Source: Mesorhizobium koreense (lineage in GTDB: Bacteria > Pseudomonadota > Alphaproteobacteria > Rhizobiales > Rhizobiaceae). From it: DNA of 64,000 nucleotides. Positions within the stretch are counted from its first letter, which is position 1. Every line of letters begins with the position of its first letter. The DNA is taken from assembly GCF_031656215.1 (NCBI RefSeq), contig NZ_CP134228.1:1817001-1881000 (forward strand). Reading direction: 5' to 3'. Made by a program: the position numbers and the translations under genes. A model generated the notes under the pieces. That model worked only from the letters and a program-made list of their open reading frames with translations. It was not told the origin of the DNA and did no database searches. Shown here piece after piece: positions 35,282 through 44,325 of the stretch.

Positions 35282-37548
35282 GTGGACGCCTCGACCGCCT
35301 GCTGCGTCCGAAATCTATCACCGTGGTCGGCGGTGGGGCGTTCGCGACGAATGTCGTCGAGCAATGCGTGAAGATGGGATATGCCGGCGATCTGTGGCCG
35401 GTGCACCCGACGAAAGAAACTGTGGCCGGCGTGAAAGCCTACCGCTCGGTCGAAGAACTGCCCAGTGCGCCGGATGCCGTCTTTATTGGCGTTAACCGTC
35501 ATATCACATTGGAAATTGTAGGCTCGTTACGGAAGCGAAACGCCGGTGGAGCGGTCTGCTTCGCCGCCGGCTTCCTCGAAGCCAAAGGTGACGACGCCGA
35601 GGGGGCGTCCCTGCAAGCGGCCCTTGTCGAGGTAGCGGGCGAAATGCCGATCATCGGGCCGAACTGCTACGGCCTCATCAACTATGCCGACGGCGCGCTT
35701 CTGTGGCCCGACCAGCATGGCGGTCGTCGGCTGGAGCCCGGCCAACGCGGTGTTGCCATCATCACTCAGTCCTCGAACATCGCCTGCAACCTCACCATGC
35801 AGAAGCGCGGCCTGCCGATCGCCTATCTGATGACGGCCGGCAACCAGGCGCAGACGGGCCTGTCGGAAATGGCGCTCGGGCTGATCGAGGACGATCGCGT
35901 CTCGGCGCTCGGGCTGCACATCGAAGGGTTCGATTCCGTTTCCGGCTTCGAACGGTTGGCGGCGCGGGGGCGCGAATTGAAGAAGCCGATCGTTGCCATG
36001 AAGGTCGGCCGCTCGGAACAGGCGCGCGCCGCGACGATCTCGCATACGGCTTCGCTCGCAGGCTCCGATGCCGCTTCCAACGCTTTCCTGAAGCGGCTCG
36101 GCATCGCCCGGGTCGATACGATCCCGTCCTTCCTGGAGACGCTGAAGCTCTTGCACACAGTCGGCCCGTTAGCCGGCTATACGCTTTCCTCGATGAGCTG
36201 TTCCGGCGGCGAAGCGTCGGTGATGGCCGATAGCGTGGAGGGACGCAGCCTCAGTTTCCCGGTTTTGACGGCGGAACATCGGGCGCGTGTGAAGGAGACA
36301 CTGGGGCCTCTTGTGGCGGTGGCCAATCCGCTCGACTACAACACTTTCATCTGGAACAACGAACCGGCGCTGGCCTCGACTTTTTCGGCCTTCGTTTCAG
36401 GCGATATCGACCTCAACATGCTGGTGCTCGACTTCCCGCGCTCGGACCGCTGCTCGGACTCCGACTGGTGGCCGACCGTGCGCGCTTTCGAGGCGGCGTT
36501 GAAGGTGAACAACGCCAGGGGCGCCATCGTCGCGTCGATGGGCGAGAATCTGCCGGAGGACTATGCTGCCGATCTGATCGGCCGAGGCATCGTCCCGTTC
36601 ATGGGCATTGCCGAGGCGATGGACGCGGCGGAGGCGGCAGCATTTATCGGTGAGCGGTGGAAGCATCCTTCCTCGCCCCCCATTGGTGAGAGAATGGTTT
36701 CGCGTGAAGGCACCCCCACTCCTAACCCCTCCCCACAAGGGGGAGGAGAACTTTGCGCCAGCGCTATATGGCAGCGAACTTTAACGGTTTCGGCTCCGCA
36801 AGCGGTGACAGCGTCTCCCTCCCCCTTGTGGGGAGGGATTAAGGGTGGGGGTAAGGAGCCGTCCGAATACCGCCGGCGGGAAGAAAGGAGCCAGCCCTCC
36901 GAGGCCGACGCCAAATCCTTACTGGCGGAATATGGTCTCCCTATTCCTCTGGGACGACAAGTATCGACGCTGGACGAGGCGGCTGCGATCGCCGGTGGAC
37001 TTGGCTTTCCCGTGGCGCTGAAGGCACTTGGCGTGGCGCATAAATCCGAGCGGGGGGCGGTACGCCTCAATCTGGCGAGCGCCGTTGAGGTGGAAGCGGC
37101 GGCGGGCGATCTCCTGCCTTTGGGCTCGGGCCTCTATGTCGAGAAAATGGTAATGGGCGGCGTTGTCGAACTGATCGTCGGCATCACGCGTGATGCGCTG
37201 TTCGGACCGGTGATGACGATCGGTTCCGGCGGCGTGCTGGTGGAACTGTTGCAGGATTCGGCCACGCTGCTGCTGCCGGCCGGCCGCGACGATGTAGAGG
37301 CGGCACTGCGCGGCCTGAAGCTTTTTCCGCTGCTCGACGGCTATCGCGGGCGGCCAAAGGCGGATCTCTCTGCCGCCATCGACGCGATTCTCGGCGTCGC
37401 CTCTTTCGCACTGGAGAACGCCCAGGCGATCGATGAACTCGATATCAACCCGCTGATCGTTTGCCGGCAAGGAGAGGGCGCGTGGATCGCCGACGCGCTG
37501 TTTGTTCCTGCGGCAACGGTGGATGCAAGGGAACCAGCCTATGCCTGA
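35278..37548 (+). CDS. ADP-forming acyl-CoA synthetase (fused subunits) with in-frame repeat insertion
   Basis: The product is 756 aa. The N-terminal CoA-binding domain starts LDRLLRPKSITVVGGGAFAT. The ligase domains have IIGPNCYGLINYADGALLWP, ITQSSNIACNLTMQKRGLPI and the phospho-histidine in ISHTASLAGSDAASNAFLKR. The C-terminal ATP-grasp domain begins near SEADAKSLLAEYGLPIPLGR and includes GFPVALKALGVAHKSERGAV and ELIVGITRDALFGPVMTIGS. Between them, about residues 475-530 are encoded by a palindromic repeat (36712-36852) that keeps the frame open and gives a Pro/Gly/Ser-rich linker. Probable role: CoA activation of gamma-butyrobetaine or a related acid for the adjacent dehydrogenase and CaiD (context inference). 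Confidence 0.88.
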   Translation: MSGRLDRLLRPKSITVVGGGAFATNVVEQCVKMGYAGDLWPVHPTKETVAGVKAYRSVEELPSAPDAVFIGVNRHITLEIVGSLRKRNAGGAVCFAAGFLEAKGDDAEGASLQAALVEVAGEMPIIGPNCYGLINYADGALLWPDQHGGRRLEPGQRGVAIITQSSNIACNLTMQKRGLPIAYLMTAGNQAQTGLSEMALGLIEDDRVSALGLHIEGFDSVSGFERLAARGRELKKPIVAMKVGRSEQARAATISHTASLAGSDAASNAFLKRLGIARVDTIPSFLETLKLLHTVGPLAGYTLSSMSCSGGEASVMADSVEGRSLSFPVLTAEHRARVKETLGPLVAVANPLDYNTFIWNNEPALASTFSAFVSGDIDLNMLVLDFPRSDRCSDSDWWPTVRAFEAALKVNNARGAIVASMGENLPEDYAADLIGRGIVPFMGIAEAMDAAEAAAFIGERWKHPSSPPIGERMVSREGTPTPNPSPQGGGELCASAIWQRTLTVSAPQAVTASPSPLWGGIKGGGKEPSEYRRREERSQPSEADAKSLLAEYGLPIPLGRQVSTLDEAAAIAGGLGFPVALKALGVAHKSERGAVRLNLASAVEVEAAAGDLLPLGSGLYVEKMVMGGVVELIVGITRDALFGPVMTIGSGGVLVELLQDSATLLLPAGRDDVEAALRGLKLFPLLDGYRGRPKADLSAAIDAILGVASFALENAQAIDELDINPLIVCRQGEGAWIADALFVPAATVDAREPAYA
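36712..36852. repeat. Palindromic repeat element inserted in frame within the CoA synthetase gene
   Basis: Arms 36712-36749 and 36814-36852 are near-perfect reverse complements: each carries CCCTCCCC-type runs around a CCACAAGGGGGA core, with two or three indels. They flank a 64-bp centre. The element type (CCCTCCCCACAAGGGGGAGG) is common in rhizobial intergenic DNA. Here it lies wholly inside a coding sequence and is translated, without a stop, into a flexible linker between two domains. Confidence 0.85.
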
Positions 37549-38323
37549 AATCGTCACTACGCGCCGCGAAGGTCCCATCCTCGAAGTCACGCTCGACCGC
37601 CCGAAGGCGAACGCCATTGATCTGGTAACTTCGCGACTGATGGGCGAGACCTTCCGCGCCTTCCGTGATGATCCGGAACTGCGGGTGGCGATCGTCCAGA
37701 CGGCTGGCGAAAAGTTCTTTTCCGCTGGCTGGGACCTGAAGGCTGCGGCCGGTGGGGATGCCGTGGACGGCGACTACGGCGTCGGCGGCTTTGCGGGCCT
37801 GCAGGAGCTCCGCGACATGAACAAGCCGGTGATCGCATGCGTCAACGGCATGGCGGTCGGGGGCGGCTTCGAATTGGCGCTTTCCTGCGACCTGATCTAC
37901 GCGGCCGAGCATTCGCGTTTCGCGCTACCGGAGATCCGCGCCGGCACACTCGCCGACGCGGCGACCGTGAAGCTGCCGAAGCGTATTCCCTACCATGTCG
38001 CCATGGACCTGCTCCTGACCGGCCGCTGGATGGATGCCGCCGAAGCGCAGCGTTGGGGGCTGGTCAACGAGGTGTTGCCCAAGGAGAAGCTGGAGGATCG
38101 CGTGTGGGAGGTCGCGCGGATGCTCGCCGGCGGGCCGCCGCTCGTCTTCGCGGCAATCAAGGAAGTGGCGCGCGAGGCCGAGGCCATGACCTTCCAGGAC
38201 GCCATGAATCGGATCACCAAGCGCAAGTTCCGCACGGTGGACGAACTCTATGCCTCGGAGGATAATCAGGAAGGTTTCCGCGCCTTCGCGGAGAAACGCG
38301 ACCCGGTCTGGAAGGGGCGGTAG
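37541..38323 (+). CDS. caiD: CaiD-type crotonobetainyl-CoA hydratase (carnitinyl-CoA dehydratase)
   Basis: The product is 260 aa and lines up with E. coli CaiD (261 aa) almost end to end: ILEVTLDRPKANAIDLVTSR, VAIVQTAGEKFFSAGWDLKA, GGFAGLQELRDMNKPVIACV and the C-terminal FAEKRDPVWKGR, which is identical in E. coli. The active-site glutamates in GGGFELALSCDL and RFALPEIRAG are kept, while the following ILPDSGG-type loop is changed to TLADAAT. It hydrates crotonobetainyl-CoA to L-carnitinyl-CoA. It overlaps the CoA synthetase by 8 bp and the next gene starts at its stop codon. Confidence 0.9.
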   Translation: MPEIVTTRREGPILEVTLDRPKANAIDLVTSRLMGETFRAFRDDPELRVAIVQTAGEKFFSAGWDLKAAAGGDAVDGDYGVGGFAGLQELRDMNKPVIACVNGMAVGGGFELALSCDLIYAAEHSRFALPEIRAGTLADAATVKLPKRIPYHVAMDLLLTGRWMDAAEAQRWGLVNEVLPKEKLEDRVWEVARMLAGGPPLVFAAIKEVAREAEAMTFQDAMNRITKRKFRTVDELYASEDNQEGFRAFAEKRDPVWKGR

Positions 38324-39267
38324 TGGCACCCGATTATTCGAAGCTCCTCGACAAGGAGGTTTGGGCGTTCATCGAACGTTCCAACGGCCACTATCCGCCG
38401 GGCAAGGTGGACTATACGATTGAAGAACGCCGGGCGATCTACGACCGCATGTGCAGAGAATTCTTTGCCGGCTATCCAAAGGGCGTTACCGCGGAGGCTG
38501 GAGCGATTGCAGAGGAAAGTCACGACATCCCGATCCGTACCTATCGCAACGAGGAAGCGGACGACGCGGCGCTCGTCCTCTATTTCCACGGCGGCGGCTT
38601 TATGCTTGGCGGGCTGGAAAGCCACGACGATGTTTGCGCCGAACTATGCAAGCGCACGGGCTACGAAATCGTAGCAGTGGACTACCGGTTAGCGCCGGAA
38701 CATCCGCATCCGGCAGCCTTCGACGATGCACTCGCGGCGTTCGATTGGGCGATCGCGACGACCGGACGCAACATCGTGCTGTGCGGAGATTCAGCCGGCG
38801 CCAATTTGGCCGCTGGCGTCAGCCATGCGACGCGCGGGCACCGCCGCCGCCCGGCCGGGCAGGTGCTGATTTATCCGACGCTTGGCGGTGACCATACCAA
38901 GGGCTCCTACGTTATGCATGCCGAAGCGCCGATGCTGACGGTGCGCGACATGGCCTTCTACGACGAGGTACGTACCGGCGGCGTCGATGTTTCCGCCGAT
39001 ATCACTTTCGCTCCGCTGAAGGACGCTGTTTTCGCCAATCTGCCGCCGACGGTAATCGTCTCGGCCGAATGCGATCCGCTGTCCTCGGACGGGCAAGCCT
39101 ATTGCGAGCGCATGACGGCCGATGGCGGACGCTGCGTCTGGTTCAACGAGAAAGGGCTCGTGCACGGCTATCTGAGGGCACGGCACAATGTCGGCCGCGC
39201 ACGCACCAGCTTCACCCGGATTGCCGAGGCGGTGAAGGTGCTCGGCAAGGGCAAGTGGATCTATTGA
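38323..39267 (+). CDS. Alpha/beta hydrolase of the hormone-sensitive-lipase family
   Basis: The product is 314 aa, starting at a GTG that overlaps the last base of the caiD stop. It has the oxyanion motif YFHGGGFMLGGLESHDDVCA, the nucleophile elbow LCGDSAGANLAAG, Asp in VSAECDPLSSDGQAYCERMT and His in EKGLVHGYLRARHNVGRART, so the catalytic triad is complete. The HSL family cleaves short-chain esters. In this operon it could release carnitine from acylcarnitines or from carnitinyl-CoA, but this is inference only. It is the last gene of the operon and convergent with xdhC. Confidence 0.85.
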   Translation: MAPDYSKLLDKEVWAFIERSNGHYPPGKVDYTIEERRAIYDRMCREFFAGYPKGVTAEAGAIAEESHDIPIRTYRNEEADDAALVLYFHGGGFMLGGLESHDDVCAELCKRTGYEIVAVDYRLAPEHPHPAAFDDALAAFDWAIATTGRNIVLCGDSAGANLAAGVSHATRGHRRRPAGQVLIYPTLGGDHTKGSYVMHAEAPMLTVRDMAFYDEVRTGGVDVSADITFAPLKDAVFANLPPTVIVSAECDPLSSDGQAYCERMTADGGRCVWFNEKGLVHGYLRARHNVGRARTSFTRIAEAVKVLGKGKWIY

Positions 39268-39273
39268 GGTTCG

Positions 39274-40107
39274 TTATTCCGGCTTCGCCAGTGCCCTCAT
39301 GATCTCGGCTGCGGCGAGCGCGGCGATGACCGAGGGGCGCTTGTCGCGCAGCGCGCTGCCGCCGATCGGCGAGACGAGGCGGGCGAATTCCTCTTCCGTA
39401 CCGCCGGCCGTTTTCAGGTACCAGCTTTTGCAGGTCGCCTTCTTGGTCTTCGAGCCGATCATGCCGATATAGGCGGCGTCCGGCCTTTTCAGCGCCTCAC
39501 CGACGATGAGGAAGTCGAGCGCATGGTCGTGGGTCAGGACGACGAAGGCGGAGCCGGCGGGTGCCGCACGGACGGCTTCCTCCGGCATCGGCGTCAGCCT
39601 GGTCGTCACCGCCTCCGGCATGCCCTCGAGCGCGTCGGCGCGGGTCTCCACGACGGTCACTTTTAGCGGCAGAAGCGACAGGGCGGAGGCCAGCGCGTGG
39701 CCGACATGGCCGCCGCCGAAGAGATAGACATGAGGGTAGGCGCCATCCTCGGCGGCGGCGGTTGCGGTCAGTTCATCGCGCAGGCCGGAATCGACATGGC
39801 GGATGCTGAGTTCCACGTGGCCGCCGCAGCACTGGCCTATCTCTGGGCCGAGCGGAATGTTGAGCGAGACGCCGGATGCGCCGTCTTCGCCCGCCGGTGA
39901 TCTGGAGACGATCGCTTCCCGCGCCTTGGCGATCGCCATGAATTCGAGCTGGCCGCCGCCGATCGTGCCGAAGGTGGCTTCAGGCGAAACCAGCATCCAT
40001 GCGCCCTTTTCGCGCGGCGTCGATCCCTTGGCCTCCGCGACCTTTATCAGTGCCGCGACGGGCGAATTGTCCAGGAAGTTCTCGACGCCTTTTTTCGTGC
40101 TGGCCAT
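39274..40107 (-). CDS. xdhC: XdhC, xanthine dehydrogenase molybdenum-cofactor insertion factor
   Basis: The product is 277 aa. XdhC binds and delivers the sulfurated molybdenum cofactor to XdhB. The N-terminal XdhC/CoxI domain has ALIKVAEAKGSTPREKGAWM and FGTIGGGQLEFMAIAKAREA; GPEIGQCCGGHVELSIRHVD contains the conserved cysteines; a Rossmann-like domain follows (VYLFGGGHVGHALASALSLL, LTHDHALDFLIVGEAL). The ATG at 40107 has GGAGCGGGCG upstream; longer open frames run into the end of xdhB. It is the last gene of the uraH-xdhA-xdhB-xdhC operon. Confidence 0.92.
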   Translation of the reverse strand: MASTKKGVENFLDNSPVAALIKVAEAKGSTPREKGAWMLVSPEATFGTIGGGQLEFMAIAKAREAIVSRSPAGEDGASGVSLNIPLGPEIGQCCGGHVELSIRHVDSGLRDELTATAAAEDGAYPHVYLFGGGHVGHALASALSLLPLKVTVVETRADALEGMPEAVTTRLTPMPEEAVRAAPAGSAFVVLTHDHALDFLIVGEALKRPDAAYIGMIGSKTKKATCKSWYLKTAGGTEEEFARLVSPIGGSALRDKRPSVIAALAAAEIMRALAKPE

Positions 40108-40136
40108 GTTCGCCCGCTCCGCGTGCCACGGAGCGA

Positions 40137-42488
40137 TCAGTGCTCCACCGGTGTCTTCTTCAACTGCCCGATTGTCGTCAAAATACGTTCCGGCGTCGCC
40201 GGCGCGTCGAGGCGCGGGCAGACCTTGTGATCGGCGACCGAGGCGACGGCGTCGGAAAGCGCGTGCAGCACCGACATCGCCAGCATGAAGGGCGGCTCGC
40301 CCACGGCCTTGGAGCGGTGGACGGTCGGCTCGCCGGCCTCCGGCCAGTCCGCGAGCGTGACGTTGAATATCTTCGGCCGATCCGAGGCGAGCGGTATCTT
40401 GTAGGTCGAGGGCGCATGGGTCCTCAGCCTGCCCTTCTCGTCCCACCAAAGCTCTTCCGTGGTCAGCCAGCCCATGCCCTGGATGAAGCCGCCCTCGATC
40501 TGGCCAAGGTCGATGGCCGGGTTCAGCGAGCGGCCCGTCTCGTGCAATATGTCGGTGCGCTCGACCATGTATTCGCCGGTCAGTGTGTCGACCGACACTT
40601 CCGAGCAGGCCGCGCCATAGGCGAAATAGTAGAAGGGATGACCGGTGCCCTTGTCGCGGTCCCAGTGGATTTTCGGGGTCTTGTAGAAGCCGGCGGCGGA
40701 AAGCTGGACGCGCGCCTCATAGGCTTGCTTCACCAGTTCCGCAAAGGGGATTTCCGCGTTGCCGATGCGCACGCGGTTGGGCAGGAACACGATCTGGTCC
40801 TTCGCCACCCCATGCGTTTCGGAGGCGAAATCAATCAGGCGATCCTTGATCTGACGCGCCCCGTTCTGCGCCGCCATGCCGTTCAAATCGGAGCCCGAGG
40901 AGGCGGCGGTAGCCGAGGTGTTAGGTACCTTGCCTGTAGTCGTGGCGGTTATCTTCACCTGGTCGAGGTCGATCTGGAATTCTTCGGCGACCACCTGCGC
41001 CACCTTGACGTAGAGGCCCTGGCCCATCTCGGTGCCGCCATGGTTCAGATGCACCGAGCCATCCGTATAGACATGCACGAGCGCGCCGGCCTGGTTGAAA
41101 TGGGTCGCCGTGAACGAGATGCCGAACTTGACCGGCGTCAGCGCGATGCCGCGCTTGATTATGTCGCTGTTGGCGTTGAAGGCGGCGATCTGGCGGCGGC
41201 GGCGCTGGTAGTCCGAGCTTTTTTCAAGCTCGTCCACGATGCGCCCGATGATATTGTCCTCCACCGTCTGGTGGTAGGGCGTGACGTTGCGCGTATCGGT
41301 GCCGTAGAAATTCTTCCGGCGGATTTCGAGCGGGTCCTTTTGAAGCGCGAACGCGATCTCGTCGATGATGCGCTCCGCGCCGACCATGCCCTGCGGGCCG
41401 CCGAAACCGCGGAAGGCGGTGTTGGAGACGGTGTTGGTATAAAGCGGCGCCGAGACGGCCTTCACCGCCGGATAGAAATAGGAATTGTCGCAATGGAACA
41501 GCGCGCGGTCCGTTACGGCTCCGGAAAGATCCGCTGAAAACCCGCATCGCGCCGCGTAGCGCAGTTCGACGCCCAGAATGTTGCCGTCGTCGTCGTAGCC
41601 GGCCTCGTAGTCGATCAGGAAATCGTGGCGCTTGCCGGTGGCGGTCATGTCGTCGTCGCGGTCGGGCCTGATCTTCACGGCCTTGCCGGTTCGCTTGGCG
41701 GCGATGGCGGCCAGAGCCGCGAACTGGTTGCCCTGCGTCTCCTTACCGCCGAAGCCACCGCCCATGCGGCGCACCTCGATGGTCACGGCATTACTGGGTA
41801 TGCCGAGCGCATGCGCCACCATATGCTGCACCTCGCTCGGGTGCTGGGTGGAGGAATAGACGGTGACGTCGCGGTCCTCGCCGGGAATCGCGAGCGCGAT
41901 CTGGCCTTCGAGGTAGAAATGATCCTGCCCGCCGACGCGCATCTGGCCCTTCACCTTGCGCGGCGATCCGGCGATCGCGGCGGCGGCATCGCCGCGTTTC
42001 AGCGTCAGCGGGTCGGTGACCAGCCTCAGCTTTTTCGGATCGGCCTCGGAAACGTCGGTGATGAAGGGCAGTTCGTGATATTCGACCTTAGCCAGCCGGC
42101 AGGCGCGCCGCGCCGCCTCGCGGGTCCTTGCGATGACGCAGAAGATCGGCTGGCCATAAAACTGGACCCTGCCTTCGGCCAGCACCGGTTCGTCGTGCCG
42201 CCCGGTCGGCGAGATGTCGTTTTCGCCTGGCACGTCGCTGCCGGTCAGCACGTCGACCACGCCCTGCGCGGCGCGCACGGCCGAAAGGTCCATCGAACGG
42301 ATCGTGGCGTGGGTAGCCGTCGAAAGACCGAGACAGCCATGCAGCGTGCCGGCCGGTTCGGGCATGTCGTCGATATAGACGGCCGTGCCGGTGACGTGCT
42401 TGTGCGCGGAATCGTGCTGCTGCCTGGTGTGGACACCGCCGGCAATGGCGATCGACTTGAGGTCTGGTGCCGTGTGCTTGTTCATCAT
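40137..42488 (-). CDS. xdhB: Xanthine dehydrogenase, molybdopterin subunit
   Basis: The product is 783 aa, the usual XdhB length. Visible elements are HDSAHKHVTGTAVYIDDMPE, the MoCo-binding RRMGGGFGGKETQGNQFAAL, AFRGFGGPQGMVGAERIIDE, the substrate-contacting GKVPNTSATAASSGSDLNGM and KAVGEPPFMLAMSVLHALSD with the catalytic Glu. These positions match xanthine dehydrogenase rather than aldehyde oxidase. It oxidises hypoxanthine and xanthine to urate. The xdhA stop overlaps its start as ATGA. XdhC follows 29 bp downstream. Confidence 0.95.
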   Translation of the reverse strand: MMNKHTAPDLKSIAIAGGVHTRQQHDSAHKHVTGTAVYIDDMPEPAGTLHGCLGLSTATHATIRSMDLSAVRAAQGVVDVLTGSDVPGENDISPTGRHDEPVLAEGRVQFYGQPIFCVIARTREAARRACRLAKVEYHELPFITDVSEADPKKLRLVTDPLTLKRGDAAAAIAGSPRKVKGQMRVGGQDHFYLEGQIALAIPGEDRDVTVYSSTQHPSEVQHMVAHALGIPSNAVTIEVRRMGGGFGGKETQGNQFAALAAIAAKRTGKAVKIRPDRDDDMTATGKRHDFLIDYEAGYDDDGNILGVELRYAARCGFSADLSGAVTDRALFHCDNSYFYPAVKAVSAPLYTNTVSNTAFRGFGGPQGMVGAERIIDEIAFALQKDPLEIRRKNFYGTDTRNVTPYHQTVEDNIIGRIVDELEKSSDYQRRRRQIAAFNANSDIIKRGIALTPVKFGISFTATHFNQAGALVHVYTDGSVHLNHGGTEMGQGLYVKVAQVVAEEFQIDLDQVKITATTTGKVPNTSATAASSGSDLNGMAAQNGARQIKDRLIDFASETHGVAKDQIVFLPNRVRIGNAEIPFAELVKQAYEARVQLSAAGFYKTPKIHWDRDKGTGHPFYYFAYGAACSEVSVDTLTGEYMVERTDILHETGRSLNPAIDLGQIEGGFIQGMGWLTTEELWWDEKGRLRTHAPSTYKIPLASDRPKIFNVTLADWPEAGEPTVHRSKAVGEPPFMLAMSVLHALSDAVASVADHKVCPRLDAPATPERILTTIGQLKKTPVEH

Positions 42489-43957
42489 GCTGCCTCGTAG
42501 CGGCCGACCTGCACCGGCCCGGCATGGCCGGACGTCTCCAGGAAGAAGCGGATAAGCAGGTTCTTCGACGCCAGCATACGATATTCCGCCGATGCGCGCA
42601 TGTCGGCGAGCGGCTTGAAATCCTTTTCATAGGCTTCGAGCGCCGCGTCGACAGTTTCGCGCGTCCATGGCTTGCCGGCAAGTGCGGTCTCGACCGCATG
42701 CGCGCGCTTCGGCGTCGCCGCCATGCCGCCATAGGCGATGCGGATGGCTGCGACCTTGCCGCTCGCACCGAGCGTGAGGTTGAAGGCGCCGAGCGTAGCG
42801 GTGATGTCTTCGTCGCGGCGCTTGGTGATCTTGTAGATCGCAAAGCGGCTGCCGGAAGTGGGCAGGGGAACGTGCACGGCTTCGACGAACTCGCCGGCCT
42901 GCCGGTCCTGCTTGCCGTAGTCGATGAAGAATTTTTCAAGCGGAATGGTGCGCCGCGCCTTGCCCTTGCGCAGCGTCAAGGTCGCGCCGAGCGCGATCAG
43001 GGGTGGCGGCGTGTCGCCGATCGGCGAGCCGTTGGCGATGTTGCCGCCGAGCGTGCCCATATTGCGCACCTGCTCGCCGCCGATGCGGTCGATGAGATCG
43101 GCAAGCGCCGGGACGCGACCGGCGAGCAGCTTGAACGCCTCCGTGTAGGAAACGCCCGCGCCGATGGTCAGGATACCGTCCTTCTCGGACGTGCGGCGAA
43201 GCTCGTCCAGATGGCCGATGAACACGACCGGCGCGATCTCGCGCATGAACTTCGTCACCCAAAGCCCGACATCGGTCGCACCGGCGACGATCCTCGCCTT
43301 CGGCTCCATGTCGAGAATGTCGGCCAGATCATCGACCGAGGCCGGCACGTAAAAACGTTTCGTATCCGTTTTGATCTCGACGCGGGCGCCGTCGCGCATG
43401 GATTTCAGCCGGCTGGTGATTTCGGCGCGTTCGGTGGCCAGCGGATCGTTTCGTGCATCCGCGTAGGAAGAAACCGCATGGGCGGCGCGCACGATCGGCT
43501 CGTAGCCGGTGCAGCGGCACAGATTACCCTGGAGAGCCTTTTCGATGCGCTGCTCGGACGGGTTCGGCTCCTGCATCCACAAAGCATAGAGCGACATGAC
43601 GAAGCCCGGCGTGCAGAAGCCGCATTGCGAGCCGTGGAAGTCGACCAGCGCCTGCTGGACGGGGTGCAGCTTGTCCGAAGCCGGCGCGAGATGTTCGACG
43701 GTAACGACATGGGTGCCGTCGAGCGAACCCAGAAAGCGGATGCAGGAATTGACGCTCTCATAGACAAGGCCGTCCGGCGTCAGGCGGCCGACCAGCACCG
43801 TGCAGGCGCCGCAATCGCCTTCCGCGCAGCCTTCCTTGGTGCCGACGAGCGAGCGGCGAAGCCTGAGATAGTCGAGCAGCATCTCGTCGGGCGCGACTTC
43901 CGTGAGGCAGACATCCTCGCCGTTCAGGATGAAGCGGATTTCGGAACGGGTCTTCAT
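42485..43957 (-). CDS. xdhA: Xanthine dehydrogenase, FAD and [2Fe-2S] subunit
   Basis: The product is 490 aa. The N-terminal ferredoxin-like domain has Cys44, Cys49 and Cys52 (KEGCAEGDCGACTV) and a later Cys in SVNSCIRFLG; the second cluster has QCGFCTPGF and GNLCRCTGYEPIV. The C-terminal FAD domain begins RFYVPASVDDLADILDMEPK with ARIVAGATDVGLWVTK and MGTLGGNIANGSPIGDTPPP. All cluster ligands are present. The gene follows uraH by 2 bp and overlaps xdhB. It works with the MoCo subunit to pass electrons to NAD. Confidence 0.95.
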   Translation of the reverse strand: MKTRSEIRFILNGEDVCLTEVAPDEMLLDYLRLRRSLVGTKEGCAEGDCGACTVLVGRLTPDGLVYESVNSCIRFLGSLDGTHVVTVEHLAPASDKLHPVQQALVDFHGSQCGFCTPGFVMSLYALWMQEPNPSEQRIEKALQGNLCRCTGYEPIVRAAHAVSSYADARNDPLATERAEITSRLKSMRDGARVEIKTDTKRFYVPASVDDLADILDMEPKARIVAGATDVGLWVTKFMREIAPVVFIGHLDELRRTSEKDGILTIGAGVSYTEAFKLLAGRVPALADLIDRIGGEQVRNMGTLGGNIANGSPIGDTPPPLIALGATLTLRKGKARRTIPLEKFFIDYGKQDRQAGEFVEAVHVPLPTSGSRFAIYKITKRRDEDITATLGAFNLTLGASGKVAAIRIAYGGMAATPKRAHAVETALAGKPWTRETVDAALEAYEKDFKPLADMRASAEYRMLASKNLLIRFFLETSGHAGPVQVGRYEAA

Positions 43958-43959
43958 CG

Positions 43960-44325
43960 TCAGCTCCCCCGATAGGTCGAATAGCCGAAGGGTGATAAAA
44001 GCAGCGGCACATGATAGTGGCCGGAGCCGGCCATGCCGAAGCGGATGGGTATCGTGTCGAGGAAGGGCGGCTCGGCAAGCGCCAGTCCGGTCTTCCGAAG
44101 ATAGTTTCCGGCGGCAAAGACCAGCTCGTACTCACCGGCGCGAAATGCATCGCCTTCGAGAAGCGGCTTATCGCAGCGGCCGTCCGCATTGGTGACGGCG
44201 GACGCAAGCTCGGTGCGGCGCTCGCCTTCGATGCGGTAGAGCGTCACCGGCAGGCCCGCGGCGGGTTTGCCCAGCGCCGTATCGAGCACATGCGTGGTCA
44301 GCCTGCCCGCACCGGCATTCGCCAT
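43960..44325 (-). CDS. uraH: 5-Hydroxyisourate hydrolase (transthyretin-like)
   Basis: The product is 121 aa. The N-terminal [19 protein letters not shown] carries the first active-site His, Arg lies in the RIEGERR region, [20 protein letters not shown] has the second His pair and the protein ends in YRGS, the diagnostic C-terminus of HIU hydrolases versus animal transthyretin. It opens 5-hydroxyisourate, the unstable product of urate oxidation, to OHCU. The gene heads the minus-strand operon with xdhABC and is divergent from the puuE-uraD fusion gene. Confidence 0.94.
   Translation of the reverse strand: MANAGAGRLTTHVLDTALGKPAAGLPVTLYRIEGERRTELASAVTNADGRCDKPLLEGDAFRAGEYELVFAAGNYLRKTGLALAEPPFLDTIPIRFGMAGSGHYHVPLLLSPFGYSTYRGS

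Noticed and set aside
36712-36852. Frameshift or pseudogene in the CoA synthetase
   Set aside because: The frame is open through the repeat and both flanking domains are complete in the same frame.
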